NCBI RefSeq assembly: GCF_001695835.1
Contig: NZ_MBSO01000012.1
Coordinates: forward strand, 124,001 to 188,000
From: Ensifer sp. LC11
GTDB taxonomy: Bacteria > Pseudomonadota > Alphaproteobacteria > Rhizobiales > Rhizobiaceae
Reading direction: 5' to 3'
DNA: 64,000 nt
Shown here: positions 18,400-27,926 of the stretch, piece by piece
How the letters are laid out: every line of letters starts with the position of its first letter
Position numbering within the stretch: position 1 is the first letter of the stretch
The notes under the pieces: generated by a model
What the model was told of the DNA's origin: nothing
Database searches by the model: none
What the model saw: only the letters and a program-made list of their open reading frames with translations
Translations under genes and position numbers: made by a program

Positions 18400-19605
18400 T
18401 TAGCGCTCGGCGAGCGCCGGTTCGCCCTTCTTCTCGCGCACGAGGTTCATGAAGCGGCGGAAGAGGTAGTGGCTGTCCTGCGGGCCGGGCGAGGCTTCCG
18501 GGTGGTGCTGGACCGAGAAGACCGGCTTGCCGGCGACGCGCAGGCCGCAGTTGGTGCCGTCGAAGAGCGAAATGTGAGTCTCTTCAACGCCTTCCGGCAG
18601 CGACTTCGAATCGACCGCGAAGCCATGGTTCATCGAGACGATCTCGACCTTGCCTGTCGTGTGGTCCTTGACCGGGTGGTTTGCGCCGTGGTGACCCTGG
18701 TGCATCTTCTCGGTCTTGCCGCCGAGAGCGAGCGCCAGCATCTGGTGACCGAGGCAGATGCCGAAGACCGGGATGTCGGTCTTCAGGAGATCCTGGATGA
18801 CGGGCACGGCGTATTCGCCGGTTGCCGCCGGGTCGCCCGGGCCGTTGGACAGGAAGATGCCATCCGGCTTCTGCGCCAGCACTTCATCGGCGCTGGTTGC
18901 GGCCGGCATGACGGTGACGCGGGCGTTGAGGCCGGCAAAGAGACGCAGGATGTTGCGCTTGACGCCATAGTCGAGCGCGACGACGTGGTAGGCGGCATCC
19001 TGATCGCCGAGCGTCGAATAGCCTTCGTCCCAGACCCAGGGTTTCTCGTCCCAGCGCGAGGACTGGCCCGAGGTTGCGACCTTGGCGAGATCGAGGCCTT
19101 CAAGCCCGCTCCAGGCCTTGGCTTCCTTCTTCAGCGTCTCGATGTCGAAGACGCCGGAGGGGTCATGGGCGATGACGGCGTTCGGCATGCCGTTCTCGCG
19201 GATCCAGGCCGTCAGCGCGCGGGTGTCGATGCCGCAGAGGCCAATGATGCCGCGCGCCTTCAGCCAAGCGTCGAGGTGCTTGGCGGCGCGGTAGTTCGAC
19301 GGTTCGGTGATATCGGCCTTGAAGATGACGCCGACCGCGCCGTGGCGTGCTGCCGGCGTCAGGTCTTCGATGTCTTCGTCATTGGCGCCGATATTGCCGA
19401 TATGCGGGAAGGTAAAGGTGACGATCTGGCCGAGATAGGAGGGGTCGGTCAGGATTTCCTGGTAGCCGGTCAGCGCCGTGTTGAAGCAGACTTCCGCCTG
19501 CACCTTGCCGGTCGCGCCGATGCCCTTGCCTTCGATCACGGTGCCGTCGGCCAGAACGAGCAGTGCTGTTGGTTTTTCAGTGGTCCATGCGGGTGTCGCG
19601 GTCAT
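18400..19605 (-). CDS. carA: Carbamoyl-phosphate synthase small subunit
   Basis: A 401-residue glutamine amidotransferase subunit that supplies ammonia to CarB for carbamoyl phosphate, used for arginine and pyrimidine synthesis. Signatures: LVLADGTVIEGKGIGATG at the N-terminus, TGYQEILTDPSYLGQIVTFT, SNGPGDP, the catalytic cysteine in FGICLGHQMLALALGG and the catalytic histidine/glutamate in FSVQHHPEASPGP. The start MTATPAW has AGGA upstream. It is divergent from the yqeY-like gene. No carB lies in this window. Confidence 0.96.
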   Translation of the reverse strand: MTATPAWTTEKPTALLVLADGTVIEGKGIGATGKVQAEVCFNTALTGYQEILTDPSYLGQIVTFTFPHIGNIGANDEDIEDLTPAARHGAVGVIFKADITEPSNYRAAKHLDAWLKARGIIGLCGIDTRALTAWIRENGMPNAVIAHDPSGVFDIETLKKEAKAWSGLEGLDLAKVATSGQSSRWDEKPWVWDEGYSTLGDQDAAYHVVALDYGVKRNILRLFAGLNARVTVMPAATSADEVLAQKPDGIFLSNGPGDPAATGEYAVPVIQDLLKTDIPVFGICLGHQMLALALGGKTEKMHQGHHGANHPVKDHTTGKVEIVSMNHGFAVDSKSLPEGVEETHISLFDGTNCGLRVAGKPVFSVQHHPEASPGPQDSHYLFRRFMNLVREKKGEPALAER

Positions 19606-19931
19606 CGTTCCTATCCCGTTGCGGGCGCCAAGCGGGGCTTGAAAGCCCGGCAATCGATCGCCATTTCATGTGCTCAGGCATGGACGCGCGGAAACCCCGC
19701 GGAAAGTGCTCACATGCCGATGTCGTGCAGGTGCGGGAAAATAGCCAAAGCGCTCTTCCGGGTCAACCGGCCACTGTGAATTGTCTGGAAATAAAATTCC
19801 TTTTAATTCAATTGGTTGCGTATTCCGTTTGATTGCGCCTGTCACACTGGTTTAAGACGACGGTAACAATGATGGTTTCGAACCGGTTCCGGGCAGAGCA
19901 CCGCGGGCCGGTTTCGACATGGAGTATAGAC
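19606..19931. other. Divergent promoter region of carA and yqeY-like gene
   Basis: About 325 bases without a gene. AT-rich between 19785 and 19870, as expected for promoters in this genome. No riboswitch or clear operator was recognised. Confidence 0.4.
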
Positions 19932-20381
19932 ATGCGCGACCTGTTCGCTGACACACTGAAGGAAGCCCTGAAAGCCAAGGACGCACGGCGTACCTCGACC
20001 GTGCGGCTGATCCAGGCGGCGATCAAGGACCGGGATATCGCCAATCGCGGCCTCGGCAAGGACCCTGTTGGCAATGACGAAATCCTGCAGATCCTCGCCA
20101 AGATGATCAAGCAACGCGAAGAGTCTGCCCGCATCTATGATGAGGGTGGCCGACCGGAGCTTGCCGAGCAGGAGCGGCAGGAAATCGTGATCATCAACCA
20201 GTTTCTTCCGGCCCAGCTTCCGGAAGAAAAGGTGAGGGAACTCTGCGCCTCGATCATTCAGGAGACCGGCGCGCACGGCCTGCGCGACATGGGCAAGTGC
20301 ATGAACGTGCTCAAGGAGCGCTATCCCGGCCAGATGGACTTTGCCAAGGCCTCCGGCCTGGTGAAAGAATTGCTCAAGTAA
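19932..20381 (+). CDS. YqeY/GatB-like domain protein
   Basis: A 149-residue soluble protein of the YqeY family, related to the tail domain of GatB, the amidotransferase that makes Gln-tRNA. Signatures: LKEALKAKDARRTSTVRLI at the start, DDEILQILAKMIKQREES-like stretch in the middle, and GLRDMGKCMNVLKERYPGQMDFAKASGLVKELL at the end. GGAG lies 7 bases before the ATG. The order carA-yqeY-dnaG is common in Rhizobiales. Its last 8 bases overlap a convergent gene. Molecular function remains unclear. Confidence 0.9.
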   Translation: MRDLFADTLKEALKAKDARRTSTVRLIQAAIKDRDIANRGLGKDPVGNDEILQILAKMIKQREESARIYDEGGRPELAEQERQEIVIINQFLPAQLPEEKVRELCASIIQETGAHGLRDMGKCMNVLKERYPGQMDFAKASGLVKELLK

Positions 20382-21279
20382 GTGCTGGCGCCCGTCCGCA
20401 TGCGGCGGGCGCCGCTTCTTCCGTGTTCGGCTGAAACACATCGTCGAAGGCGCGATCGATCAGTGCAAATTTCTCTGCCTGATAATCCCAATACTCCCGG
20501 ATGAAGCCCTTCGACAGCCAGACGTCACCGCGTCCCGGCGTTCGTTCCCATCCCATGCTGCCCAACCGTGCTGCCTTGTCGAAGATCCGCTTGAGATGGG
20601 TCTTCGAGATCATGAAGCGTTCGCTCAAATCGCTGGGTGAAACGGGGCCGATCCTCACATGCGCGGCGTGTGGATCGAAAGTGTCGATGCGGGAAAAAAG
20701 ATCGTCCATCACGACGCCACCGGAATTCACCCAGGTGAAGAGGTCGAAGGTTGGACCAGGGCGACGGACCTGATCGTTGCCGACGAGTGCGTGGGCGACC
20801 GCCGTCTGCAAGCGCCCAAACCGTTCGCGATGCCCGTCGAGCCTCGTTGTCCGCGATTGGCCGTCGAAGGCATCGAGGATGGCCAAGTGCGCCTGCATCC
20901 ATTTCCAGAGGTAGTCGAGCGCGGCGTCCGTGGGTTCGAGCGGTCGGCTGCGCTTGTCGGGTTGAACGGTTGCGTACCGGGCAAAGCGATAGGCGACCAT
21001 TTCCTGTAGGAATGAGGCTGCGGTATTGCGGCTGGCGATATCGTTCTCGACGGCATAGTTGATGAAGCGGCCGCTATAGAGGCCGCTCGACGGATCATCG
21101 GGGGCGCGGTCGTGATAAAGAGCAAGCCCGGATTGCGCCATCAGCCAGCGCTGCTGGGACGAGAAGATCGATGCGAGCCGCGGGTTTTCTGCGTAGATCG
21201 CCACCATGCCGCGGGCATAATTCAGTACGGCCGAGAAGAACGCCGGGCTGGATGCGAGCACTTCGACGGAAATGGCCAT
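20374..21279 (-). CDS. Hypothetical protein with a winged-helix-like C-terminal part
   Basis: A 301-residue soluble protein. Residues about 205-245 (VSPSDLSERFMISKTHLKRI then FDKAARLGSMGWERTPGRG) look like a helix-turn-helix with a wing, and the helix-rich N-terminal 180 residues may sense a ligand. I do not recognise the N-terminal domain. It overlaps the yqeY-like gene tail to tail by 8 bases and is divergent from dnaG. A transcription regulator is the best guess, without a known target. Confidence 0.6.
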   Translation of the reverse strand: MAISVEVLASSPAFFSAVLNYARGMVAIYAENPRLASIFSSQQRWLMAQSGLALYHDRAPDDPSSGLYSGRFINYAVENDIASRNTAASFLQEMVAYRFARYATVQPDKRSRPLEPTDAALDYLWKWMQAHLAILDAFDGQSRTTRLDGHRERFGRLQTAVAHALVGNDQVRRPGPTFDLFTWVNSGGVVMDDLFSRIDTFDPHAAHVRIGPVSPSDLSERFMISKTHLKRIFDKAARLGSMGWERTPGRGDVWLSKGFIREYWDYQAEKFALIDRAFDDVFQPNTEEAAPAACGRAPALT

Positions 21280-21494
21280 GGCAAATGATCCAACTCGGGA
21301 CGGCGAATTGATCCTTTTCGCCGACGCGGTGTCAAGCTCTACTTTTGGTCTTCAGAAAAACTTCACACACAATCTCTGATTGCTTGTAGCGGGTATGGTT
21401 CCCGTTTCGGTCCTGTGAATTGCGGGCATGCCCGATCACGGTTGTGGCGCCCAACGGCCTTGCCGCCTATATGGAGGATCGACCAGAGGTTTCC

Positions 21495-23507
21495 ATGCGC
21501 TTTTCACAGTCCTTTCTTGACGAGATACGCGATCGCGTGCCGATTTCGGACGTGATTGCCAAGCGCGTCAGCTGGGATCGGCGCAAGACCAATGTCTCGC
21601 GCGGTGATTACTGGGCCTGCTGCCCCTTTCATGGCGAGAAGTCGCCGAGCTTTCACTGCGAGGACCGCAAGGGCCGCTATCATTGCTTCGGCTGCGGCGT
21701 TTCCGGCGATCATTTCCGCTTCCTCACCGATCTTGAAGGCCTGAGCTTCCCCGAGGCGGTGCAGCAGATTGCCGACATGGCCGGCGTTGCCATGCCCCAG
21801 CCCGACCCGCAGGCCGAGCGACGCGAGAAGGAGCGCACCAGCCTGCTCGACGTGATGGAGCTGGCGACACAATTCTTCGAGGATCAGCTGCAGACGGCCA
21901 ATGGTGCCAAGGCGCGCGCCTATCTGCGCGAGCGCGGGCTGACGGGACGGACGATCGAGACCTTTCGCCTGGGCTACGCGCCCGACAGCCGCAATGCGCT
22001 GAAGGAGTTTTTGGCCGGCAAGGGCGTCGGCAAGGAGCAGATCGAGGCCTGCGGGCTCGTGGTGCATGGGCCGGACGTACCGGTTTCCTATGATCGGTTC
22101 CGCGACCGCATCATGTTCCCGATCCTGTCGTCGCGCGAAAAGGTCATCGCCTTTGGCGGCCGCGCCATGTCGCCGGACGCGCCAGCGAAATATCTGAACT
22201 CGAACGAGACCGAGCTCTTTCACAAGGGTAACGTGCTCTACAACTTTGCCCGTGCACGCAGAGCCTCGCAAGGGGCTGGGCGCCTTGCCGATGCCGGCCA
22301 GGACGATGCGGCGGGTACGATCATCGCCGTCGAAGGCTACATGGACGTTATCGCGCTGCACCAGGCGGGCGTCGAGAACGCAGTGGCGCCGCTCGGCACT
22401 GCGCTCACTGAAAACCAGCTCGACCTCCTCTGGAAGATGACGTCGCAGCCGGTGCTCTGCTTCGATGGCGACGGCGCCGGTATCCGTGCTGCCAACCGCG
22501 GTGTCGATCTGGCGCTTCCGCATCTGAAGCCCGGCCGCTCGGTGCGCTTCGCCATGCTGCCTGATGGCAAGGACCCGGACGATCTGGTGCGCCAGGAAGG
22601 CCGTGCGCCCTTCGACAAGGTGCTCGCCAATGCCCGCTCGCTGGCTGAGATGGTGTGGCAGCGCGAGATCCAGGGCGGGGCGTTCGACACGCCGGAAAAG
22701 CGCGCCGAGCTCGAAGCGCGGCTGAAGCAGGTGACGGCGGTCATCGCCGACGAGAGCGTGCGCCGCCACTATGGCCAGGACATGCGCGACCGGTTGAATG
22801 CCTTCCTGCAATCGTCCGGTTCCGGGCGGGGAGAGCGGCGTCCCTTTGAGCGTGGTGGCCGGCAAGGCGGCGGTCCGCGTGGCGCTGGCGGGCCACGCGG
22901 CCCGAATGCAGCCGGGCCGACGGCAATCTCCGACCGGCTGGCGCGATCCTCGCTCGTCAGCGGGCAGCAGGTGGTCCCGCTGTTGCGCGAGAGCGTGCTG
23001 GCGCTCACCATCGTCAACCACCCGCAACTGCTGTTTGACGAATATGACGAGATCTCGACGATCGAATTCGACCATCGCGAGCTGCAACGCTGCTGGGCGG
23101 CGGTGCTGAACGCAGCGGCCCATCACGGCCCCCGCCTGACGCGGGAGGGACTGGTCGAACAATTGCAGGCGGAAGACTTCGGCGCACTGATTGCGGCACT
23201 CGACCAGCAGGTCCGCTATGCGCGGCTCTGGACGGCAACCACGGCGGCCGCGCCTGAGGATGCACGTGAGGGCTACCTGCAGGCGCTGGCGCTGCACCAA
23301 CGCTCAAAGGCCCTGCACTGGCAGCGGCGCGAGCTCGAGCGCGAACTGGCGCACGCGACGGAAGAAGGAGATCTCGAAGCGGTGCCGCAACTGCTGCGCA
23401 CGCTTCAGGAAGTGCAACTCGAAGTGACCCGGCTTGAGAACCAGGAAGCGATCATCGAGGGCTTCGGCGTGCTTTCGGGCCGTGTGAAGGGACCGGCGGC
23501 ACGCTAG
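21495..23507 (+). CDS. dnaG: DNA primase
   Basis: A 670-residue primase that makes RNA primers at the replication fork. The CHC2 zinc finger is at about 40-65 (CCPFHGEKSPSFHCEDRKGR then YHCFGCGVSGD). The catalytic core with TOPRIM follows (IIAVEGYMDVIALHQAG and the acidic FDGDGAGIRAA), and the C-terminal domain that contacts DnaB helicase comes last after a Gly/Arg-rich linker around 440-475. The start has AGAGG upstream. In this genome, dnaG is separated from rpoD by about 11 kb of accessory genes. Confidence 0.97.
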   Translation: MRFSQSFLDEIRDRVPISDVIAKRVSWDRRKTNVSRGDYWACCPFHGEKSPSFHCEDRKGRYHCFGCGVSGDHFRFLTDLEGLSFPEAVQQIADMAGVAMPQPDPQAERREKERTSLLDVMELATQFFEDQLQTANGAKARAYLRERGLTGRTIETFRLGYAPDSRNALKEFLAGKGVGKEQIEACGLVVHGPDVPVSYDRFRDRIMFPILSSREKVIAFGGRAMSPDAPAKYLNSNETELFHKGNVLYNFARARRASQGAGRLADAGQDDAAGTIIAVEGYMDVIALHQAGVENAVAPLGTALTENQLDLLWKMTSQPVLCFDGDGAGIRAANRGVDLALPHLKPGRSVRFAMLPDGKDPDDLVRQEGRAPFDKVLANARSLAEMVWQREIQGGAFDTPEKRAELEARLKQVTAVIADESVRRHYGQDMRDRLNAFLQSSGSGRGERRPFERGGRQGGGPRGAGGPRGPNAAGPTAISDRLARSSLVSGQQVVPLLRESVLALTIVNHPQLLFDEYDEISTIEFDHRELQRCWAAVLNAAAHHGPRLTREGLVEQLQAEDFGALIAALDQQVRYARLWTATTAAAPEDAREGYLQALALHQRSKALHWQRRELERELAHATEEGDLEAVPQLLRTLQEVQLEVTRLENQEAIIEGFGVLSGRVKGPAAR

Positions 23508-23911
23508 TCGGGCATGGCTGCCCGATCCGGGCATTGATCGCGGTGAAATGGGCGTTTGCTCCCGCAGCGTATGGGCACATGTGTACCGGACCGCGAGCGG
23601 AAGCGACCTCATCCGTTGGATCGAACTCCAGTCTCTGTTGATGGCGCTGCGGGAGCAGGATCTCGCTTCACTTCGCCGCCGCCATGGTATTGGAGGCATT
23701 TGCCGCGGGAGATTTCTGCTCCTCCTGGAGGCAGACACCACGGCGCGCGCATTTGTGCCCGTTTGCTTGCGGATCTTCCGATCGGTCGGCGAGCGGCTCA
23801 CTCCCCCTTATGTGCAGAATGCATAAAACATAAAATAATTTGTAGTTGCAAAACCGATTGCGTCACCCTCTAATGTTTGACCGACGTTCCGGTGTGGGGG
23901 GGGAGACGACG
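23508..23911. other. Intergenic region, no supported gene
   Basis: About 400 bases after dnaG. The second half (23815-23880) is AT-rich and should hold the promoter of the following peptidase gene. Open frames of 90-100 codons cross it but lack ribosome sites and family features. Confidence 0.4.
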
Positions 23912-24772
23912 ATGGCATTTACACTTTCTCGTGGTGGCAACAATGTCCCGGCTGAAGTCCAGCGCTGGCAGTATTTTTTGCTGCGACGCGGCATTTCGCA
24001 AGTTGGGCGCGTCGATGCGGATTTCGGATCGAAATCGGAAGAGGCGACGAGGATATTCCAACTCCAGCAGCAGCTTCCGACTAACGGTAAAGTTGACGCG
24101 GCAACTCTGAGCGCCGCTAGCCAATACGGCTATACGATCCTCGGCAGTGACTACTATGCCGCGCGCTCAGGGGCGAGCTGGCCCGCCCCGCCCAGCAACC
24201 TGTCGTCGCCGAGTTCCAGTTGGCGCAATACGAAATTTTCGTGCTTCCGTTTTGTGCAAAAGCAGAACGCCTATCGTGACCGACCGGAAAGGATCGTCAT
24301 AAAGGGCAGCTGCGACGGCGCGAGCGCCGACTGGACGCAGGCCCACATCGTCGATCTGAACAGCAGCCTGTTTTCGCACGCGGACGGATTCCGCGGGTAC
24401 TTCCGAGTGCATCGCGAGGCGCGGGAAGCCCTCGAGGAACTGCTGCACCAATGGCAGGCTGATGACCTGTTGCACCTGGTCATCAGCTTTGCGGGAGCCT
24501 TCGACCCCCGCTACATCTTCGGCCACAATCCCGGCAATGCGGCTCAGCCGGAAATCAAGAGCACGGATGCGGGCAAGCTTTCCAACCACGCTTTCGGCTC
24601 TGCCGTCGACATCAACGCCACATGGAACTGGATCGGCGAGGTTCCGGCTTTCTGCGGGCGCAAGGGTTCCGTGCGTGAGCTGGTGGCCTCTGCCAATGCT
24701 GCCGGTTTCTATTGGGGCGGCCACTTCGGTGGCGGACGCATCGATGGCATGCATTTCGAGCTTGCCCGTTGA
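23912..24772 (+). CDS. Peptidoglycan-binding M15-family peptidase
   Basis: A 286-residue protein. Residues 8-72 form a peptidoglycan-binding domain (VPAEVQRWQYFLLRRG, VDADFGSKSEEATRIFQLQQ). The C-terminal half is a zinc peptidase of the M15 D,D/L,D-carboxypeptidase group, with His226 and Asp233 in LSNHAFGSAVDIN and His281 in GRIDGMHFEL. No signal peptide is seen, which is unusual for a wall enzyme and more like a phage endolysin or an injected effector. GGGAG lies 7 bases before the ATG. The papain-lipase gene follows 48 bases later with its own ribosome site, so they are probably co-transcribed. Confidence 0.87.
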   Translation: MAFTLSRGGNNVPAEVQRWQYFLLRRGISQVGRVDADFGSKSEEATRIFQLQQQLPTNGKVDAATLSAASQYGYTILGSDYYAARSGASWPAPPSNLSSPSSSWRNTKFSCFRFVQKQNAYRDRPERIVIKGSCDGASADWTQAHIVDLNSSLFSHADGFRGYFRVHREAREALEELLHQWQADDLLHLVISFAGAFDPRYIFGHNPGNAAQPEIKSTDAGKLSNHAFGSAVDINATWNWIGEVPAFCGRKGSVRELVASANAAGFYWGGHFGGGRIDGMHFELAR

Positions 24773-24820
24773 CGGACAACGCTCGGGCAGTTGTGGCAGT
24801 CCTGGTATGGGGAGGGACCT

Positions 24821-26866
24821 ATGGCGAAGCAGACAGCGGGAAAGAGGCAGAAAACCACGGCAAGCCCGGCGGTTGTGCAGGGAATAGAGACCGATGAGGC
24901 TCAAAAAATCGTCGGTGACAGCCCGGTCGTCGGCGGGGACAGTTCTGAGCCCGCCGACACGTCCGTTGCCTTGATCGGACGTGATCGGGGAATACGGATA
25001 GGCAACAGAACGTTCAAGCTTGAGGAAGCCAAATTTGCCGGCCGCACCCTGAATGTTCTTCCCGACCTTCCGGACATTCGTGATCGCTACTACAACCCCA
25101 ATCTTCGCGCCCTGCCGGGGAGTGTCTATCCATCGATCGCTTTCCCCGTTCGCGACCAGGGGGCGTCGTCTGCGTGCACCGGATTTGCGCTCGCACATGT
25201 CATCGACATTCTGACCCATAGGGAAGTGCTTGCGGCTCAACCCACACGCGTCAGCGCGGGAATGCTATACGAGATGGCCAAACGCAACGACGAGTGGGCG
25301 GGAACCGCCTATGAGGGGTCGAGCCCCAGAGGTGCTCTTAGCGGCTTCTACCGGAATGGCGTTTGCCGGCAGGCGGTTTCTCCTGACATTACCGCGGGTG
25401 AGTGGATCCTCACCTACGAGATCAACAAGGATGCGCGCGAGAACCGGCTGGGGGCCTATTATCGGCTGCACCCCGATTTGTCCGACTATCATGCGGCCCT
25501 GAACGAAGTCGGGGCAATTTATGCCTCGGCACAGATTCATGAAAACTGGAAGGAGCCGAAAGACGGTCAGATCGTGCCCGGTGGCGACCCAATCGGAGGG
25601 CATGCGTTTGCGATCGTCGGCTATGACGCTGAAGGCTTCTGGATTCTGAATTCCTGGGGCCGCGGATGGAGCAAGGACGGCGTCGCCCATTGGCGATATG
25701 AGGATTGGGCGGCTACTCTTATGGATGCCTGGGTGCTCCAACTTGGGGTGAGGGCGCCGACAGCATTCAGCGCCGTGCCGCGAGGAGCGCCCTCTTCGGC
25801 GACGGCGCCGCAAACACGCTCGGCACCCAACAGAAGCGATATCGTCGGCCATTTCATCAACATCGACGACGGGCGCTATGTCACGAATGGACGCTACGCG
25901 TCTCCCACGCAGACTGAAATGCAGGAGTCGGTCAAGCGCCTTACGAACTCGCAGGCGAACGATGGAGCGGGCTTCGGGCACCTGGTCATCTACGCGCATG
26001 GCGGGCTCAATTCTCTCGATGACGAGGCGAGCCGGATCGCAACCTGGAAGAGGAACGATATCTTCGGGCGAAACGGCATATACAATTTTCATCTCATGTG
26101 GGGATCCGGCCTGCTCGATGAAGCGTTCGGCCCGTTATCACAGAGCCAGGCGGGGCGCGCGACAGGCTGGATCGGCGACCTGCTATTCGAGACGGGGTTG
26201 GGAAAAGCGCTTGGGAGCCGGGCTTGGCGGAACATGAAACAGGACGCCAATGCCGCGTTCGACCGCCACGGACCATACAACGGCGGCACCTTTGGCCTGC
26301 GCCCACTCGTTGAAGGTCTGTCCAAAGCCAAGAAGCGGCCAAAGATCCATTTGGTTGGACACAGCGCCGGCTCCATCGTGCTCGGTGAACTGTTGGCGAA
26401 TTTGGATCAATTCGGATCGCAAAATCTCGACATCGAGAGCATCCACCTGATGGCCCCGGCGTGTACGACCGCTTTCTTCAAAGCGCGCTACGAACCTTTT
26501 CTTTCAGGGGGAGGCACGTGGAAGCTGAACGGCAAAATCCACCTGTATCAGATGAGTGACGCACTCGAGCAGGCAGACAAGGTGGGCGTTGCCGGATTGC
26601 CGGGATATGGACGCTCCCTGCTTTACCTCGTTTCTCGCGCCTATGAGGACGCTGCAAACACGCCGCTGGCGGGAATGGAAATCTTCTCCGGGAATTTGTC
26701 ACCGTCAGCCGCACTTGCGATCGATCGCTCGATAAGCAAGGCCACGGCGTCCACCACTCATGGCGGTTTTGACAATGATCCCGTGACGATGTCCACCATC
26801 ATGGAGCGCATTCTGGGCCACAAGCCCCCGAAGCCGCCAACAGCCGAGGAAATGGTGGGATACTAG
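24821..26866 (+). CDS. Papain-like (C1) protease fused to an alpha/beta hydrolase
   Basis: A 681-residue two-domain protein. A basic, disordered N-terminus (1-50) precedes a papain-fold domain at about 75-315 with the full catalytic set: Gln113 and Cys119 in VRDQGASSACTGFA, His261 in GGHAFAIVGYD and Asn277 in ILNSWGRGW. After a Ser/Pro linker (315-340), an alpha/beta hydrolase domain follows with the oxyanion motif YAHGG (391-395) and nucleophile Ser515 in LVGHSAGS; a catalytic His may be His647. No signal peptide is visible. I do not recognise this fusion as a named family. Paired with the M15 peptidase gene. Confidence 0.82.
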   Translation: MAKQTAGKRQKTTASPAVVQGIETDEAQKIVGDSPVVGGDSSEPADTSVALIGRDRGIRIGNRTFKLEEAKFAGRTLNVLPDLPDIRDRYYNPNLRALPGSVYPSIAFPVRDQGASSACTGFALAHVIDILTHREVLAAQPTRVSAGMLYEMAKRNDEWAGTAYEGSSPRGALSGFYRNGVCRQAVSPDITAGEWILTYEINKDARENRLGAYYRLHPDLSDYHAALNEVGAIYASAQIHENWKEPKDGQIVPGGDPIGGHAFAIVGYDAEGFWILNSWGRGWSKDGVAHWRYEDWAATLMDAWVLQLGVRAPTAFSAVPRGAPSSATAPQTRSAPNRSDIVGHFINIDDGRYVTNGRYASPTQTEMQESVKRLTNSQANDGAGFGHLVIYAHGGLNSLDDEASRIATWKRNDIFGRNGIYNFHLMWGSGLLDEAFGPLSQSQAGRATGWIGDLLFETGLGKALGSRAWRNMKQDANAAFDRHGPYNGGTFGLRPLVEGLSKAKKRPKIHLVGHSAGSIVLGELLANLDQFGSQNLDIESIHLMAPACTTAFFKARYEPFLSGGGTWKLNGKIHLYQMSDALEQADKVGVAGLPGYGRSLLYLVSRAYEDAANTPLAGMEIFSGNLSPSAALAIDRSISKATASTTHGGFDNDPVTMSTIMERILGHKPPKPPTAEEMVGY

Positions 26867-26890
26867 CGCCTCCCGCTTTCAAGCAATCAC

Positions 26891-27730
26891 TTACTCGCGC
26901 CAATGCTCGGCCACCCATGGAGCAGGGCGGATATAGTGGCGCAGGTAGCGGATCGGGTTCTTTTCACGACGGTCGCCGGTGAACAGCCGGCGAATATGTC
27001 CAAGCGGCGTGTCCACGCGGCCGCGATAGCCATACTGCCCGTCGATCGCATGCTGTGGCAGCAGGCTGCGGGGGAAGAGAACGATGCGCGCATCGCCCGG
27101 CAGGTTCGGCGTCAGGAAATAGTTTAAGGGGAAGGTCCAATGACAATCCTGCCGGAAGTGCAGGACCCAGCGTCTCGGAAAAAGTTTCACCCTTCCCGGT
27201 ACGTTGCGCGTTACGAAGCGCTGTTCGAAGCGGTACTCGTCCGCAATTGCCTGCGGGTTGGCTGCAAATTTTTGCTGCAGCGGTACAAGCTTGCCCACGG
27301 GGAAGCGAAAGACGGAGGTCTGGCCAAGGCGCTCGAACGGCGTCGTCTGGTTTCTGGCCAGGACCACGTCGTCGGGTTCTGCCACCTCGAAGAAGGAATC
27401 GAGCGATCCGACGATGACGATGTCGAGATCGAGAAACAGTACCGATCCCTTGAGATTGCCGAGTTTCGGTCCCCACAGGCGCGACTTCTGCCAGATCCCC
27501 GGCGTGTTCGTGGGCATGTGCGCGATATTGAGCGGCGGCAGGTCTTCGCAGAGAATCTCCGCACGCAAGCCCTCCCGATTGTCGGTAAAGCAGGTAAACG
27601 TGAAGGGCGGGGTAATGTTGCGCGCCACCATGGCATATAGCCGGTTGATGAACGGTGCGCCGTATTTCGTCCCCCAATTGATGCAAATGACCTGCTTGAC
27701 GCCGCCGCTCGTCGCCAGAATGTTTGCCAT
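26891..27730 (-). CDS. Putative glycosyltransferase with DxD motif (GT8-like fold)
   Basis: A 279-residue cytosolic protein with a nucleotide-sugar-transferase fold. It begins CINWGTKYGAPFINRLYAMV, then TFTCFTDNREG, and has the metal-binding DxD at 101-103 in GSVLFLDLDIVIVGSLD, followed by NQTTPFERLGQTSVFRF. This pattern resembles family 8/24 and related rhizobial transferases for surface sugars. GGGAAG lies upstream of the ATG. It is convergent with the protease-hydrolase gene and divergent from recQ. The sugar and acceptor are unknown. Confidence 0.78.
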   Translation of the reverse strand: MANILATSGGVKQVICINWGTKYGAPFINRLYAMVARNITPPFTFTCFTDNREGLRAEILCEDLPPLNIAHMPTNTPGIWQKSRLWGPKLGNLKGSVLFLDLDIVIVGSLDSFFEVAEPDDVVLARNQTTPFERLGQTSVFRFPVGKLVPLQQKFAANPQAIADEYRFEQRFVTRNVPGRVKLFPRRWVLHFRQDCHWTFPLNYFLTPNLPGDARIVLFPRSLLPQHAIDGQYGYRGRVDTPLGHIRRLFTGDRREKNPIRYLRHYIRPAPWVAEHWRE

Positions 27731-27926
27731 GGTGACTTCCCGATCTTTGCTGTTCAGCTAAGGCACGAGGGACTATTCAAAGTCAGGCTATCACAGATAT
27801 TGCTTATTAAAACTGTTGGTTATGCGCCGGAAGAAACCGTTCGTGTGGCTTCCGCCGTCTTGAGCTCTATGGCATTGCGGTCGTATCTGGCGATGATTGC
27901 GCGGTGTGATTCCCAAAGGAGATCCG

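Noticed and set aside
21504-23300. 598-codon minus-strand frame
   Set aside because: Antisense shadow of dnaG; no domain recognised.
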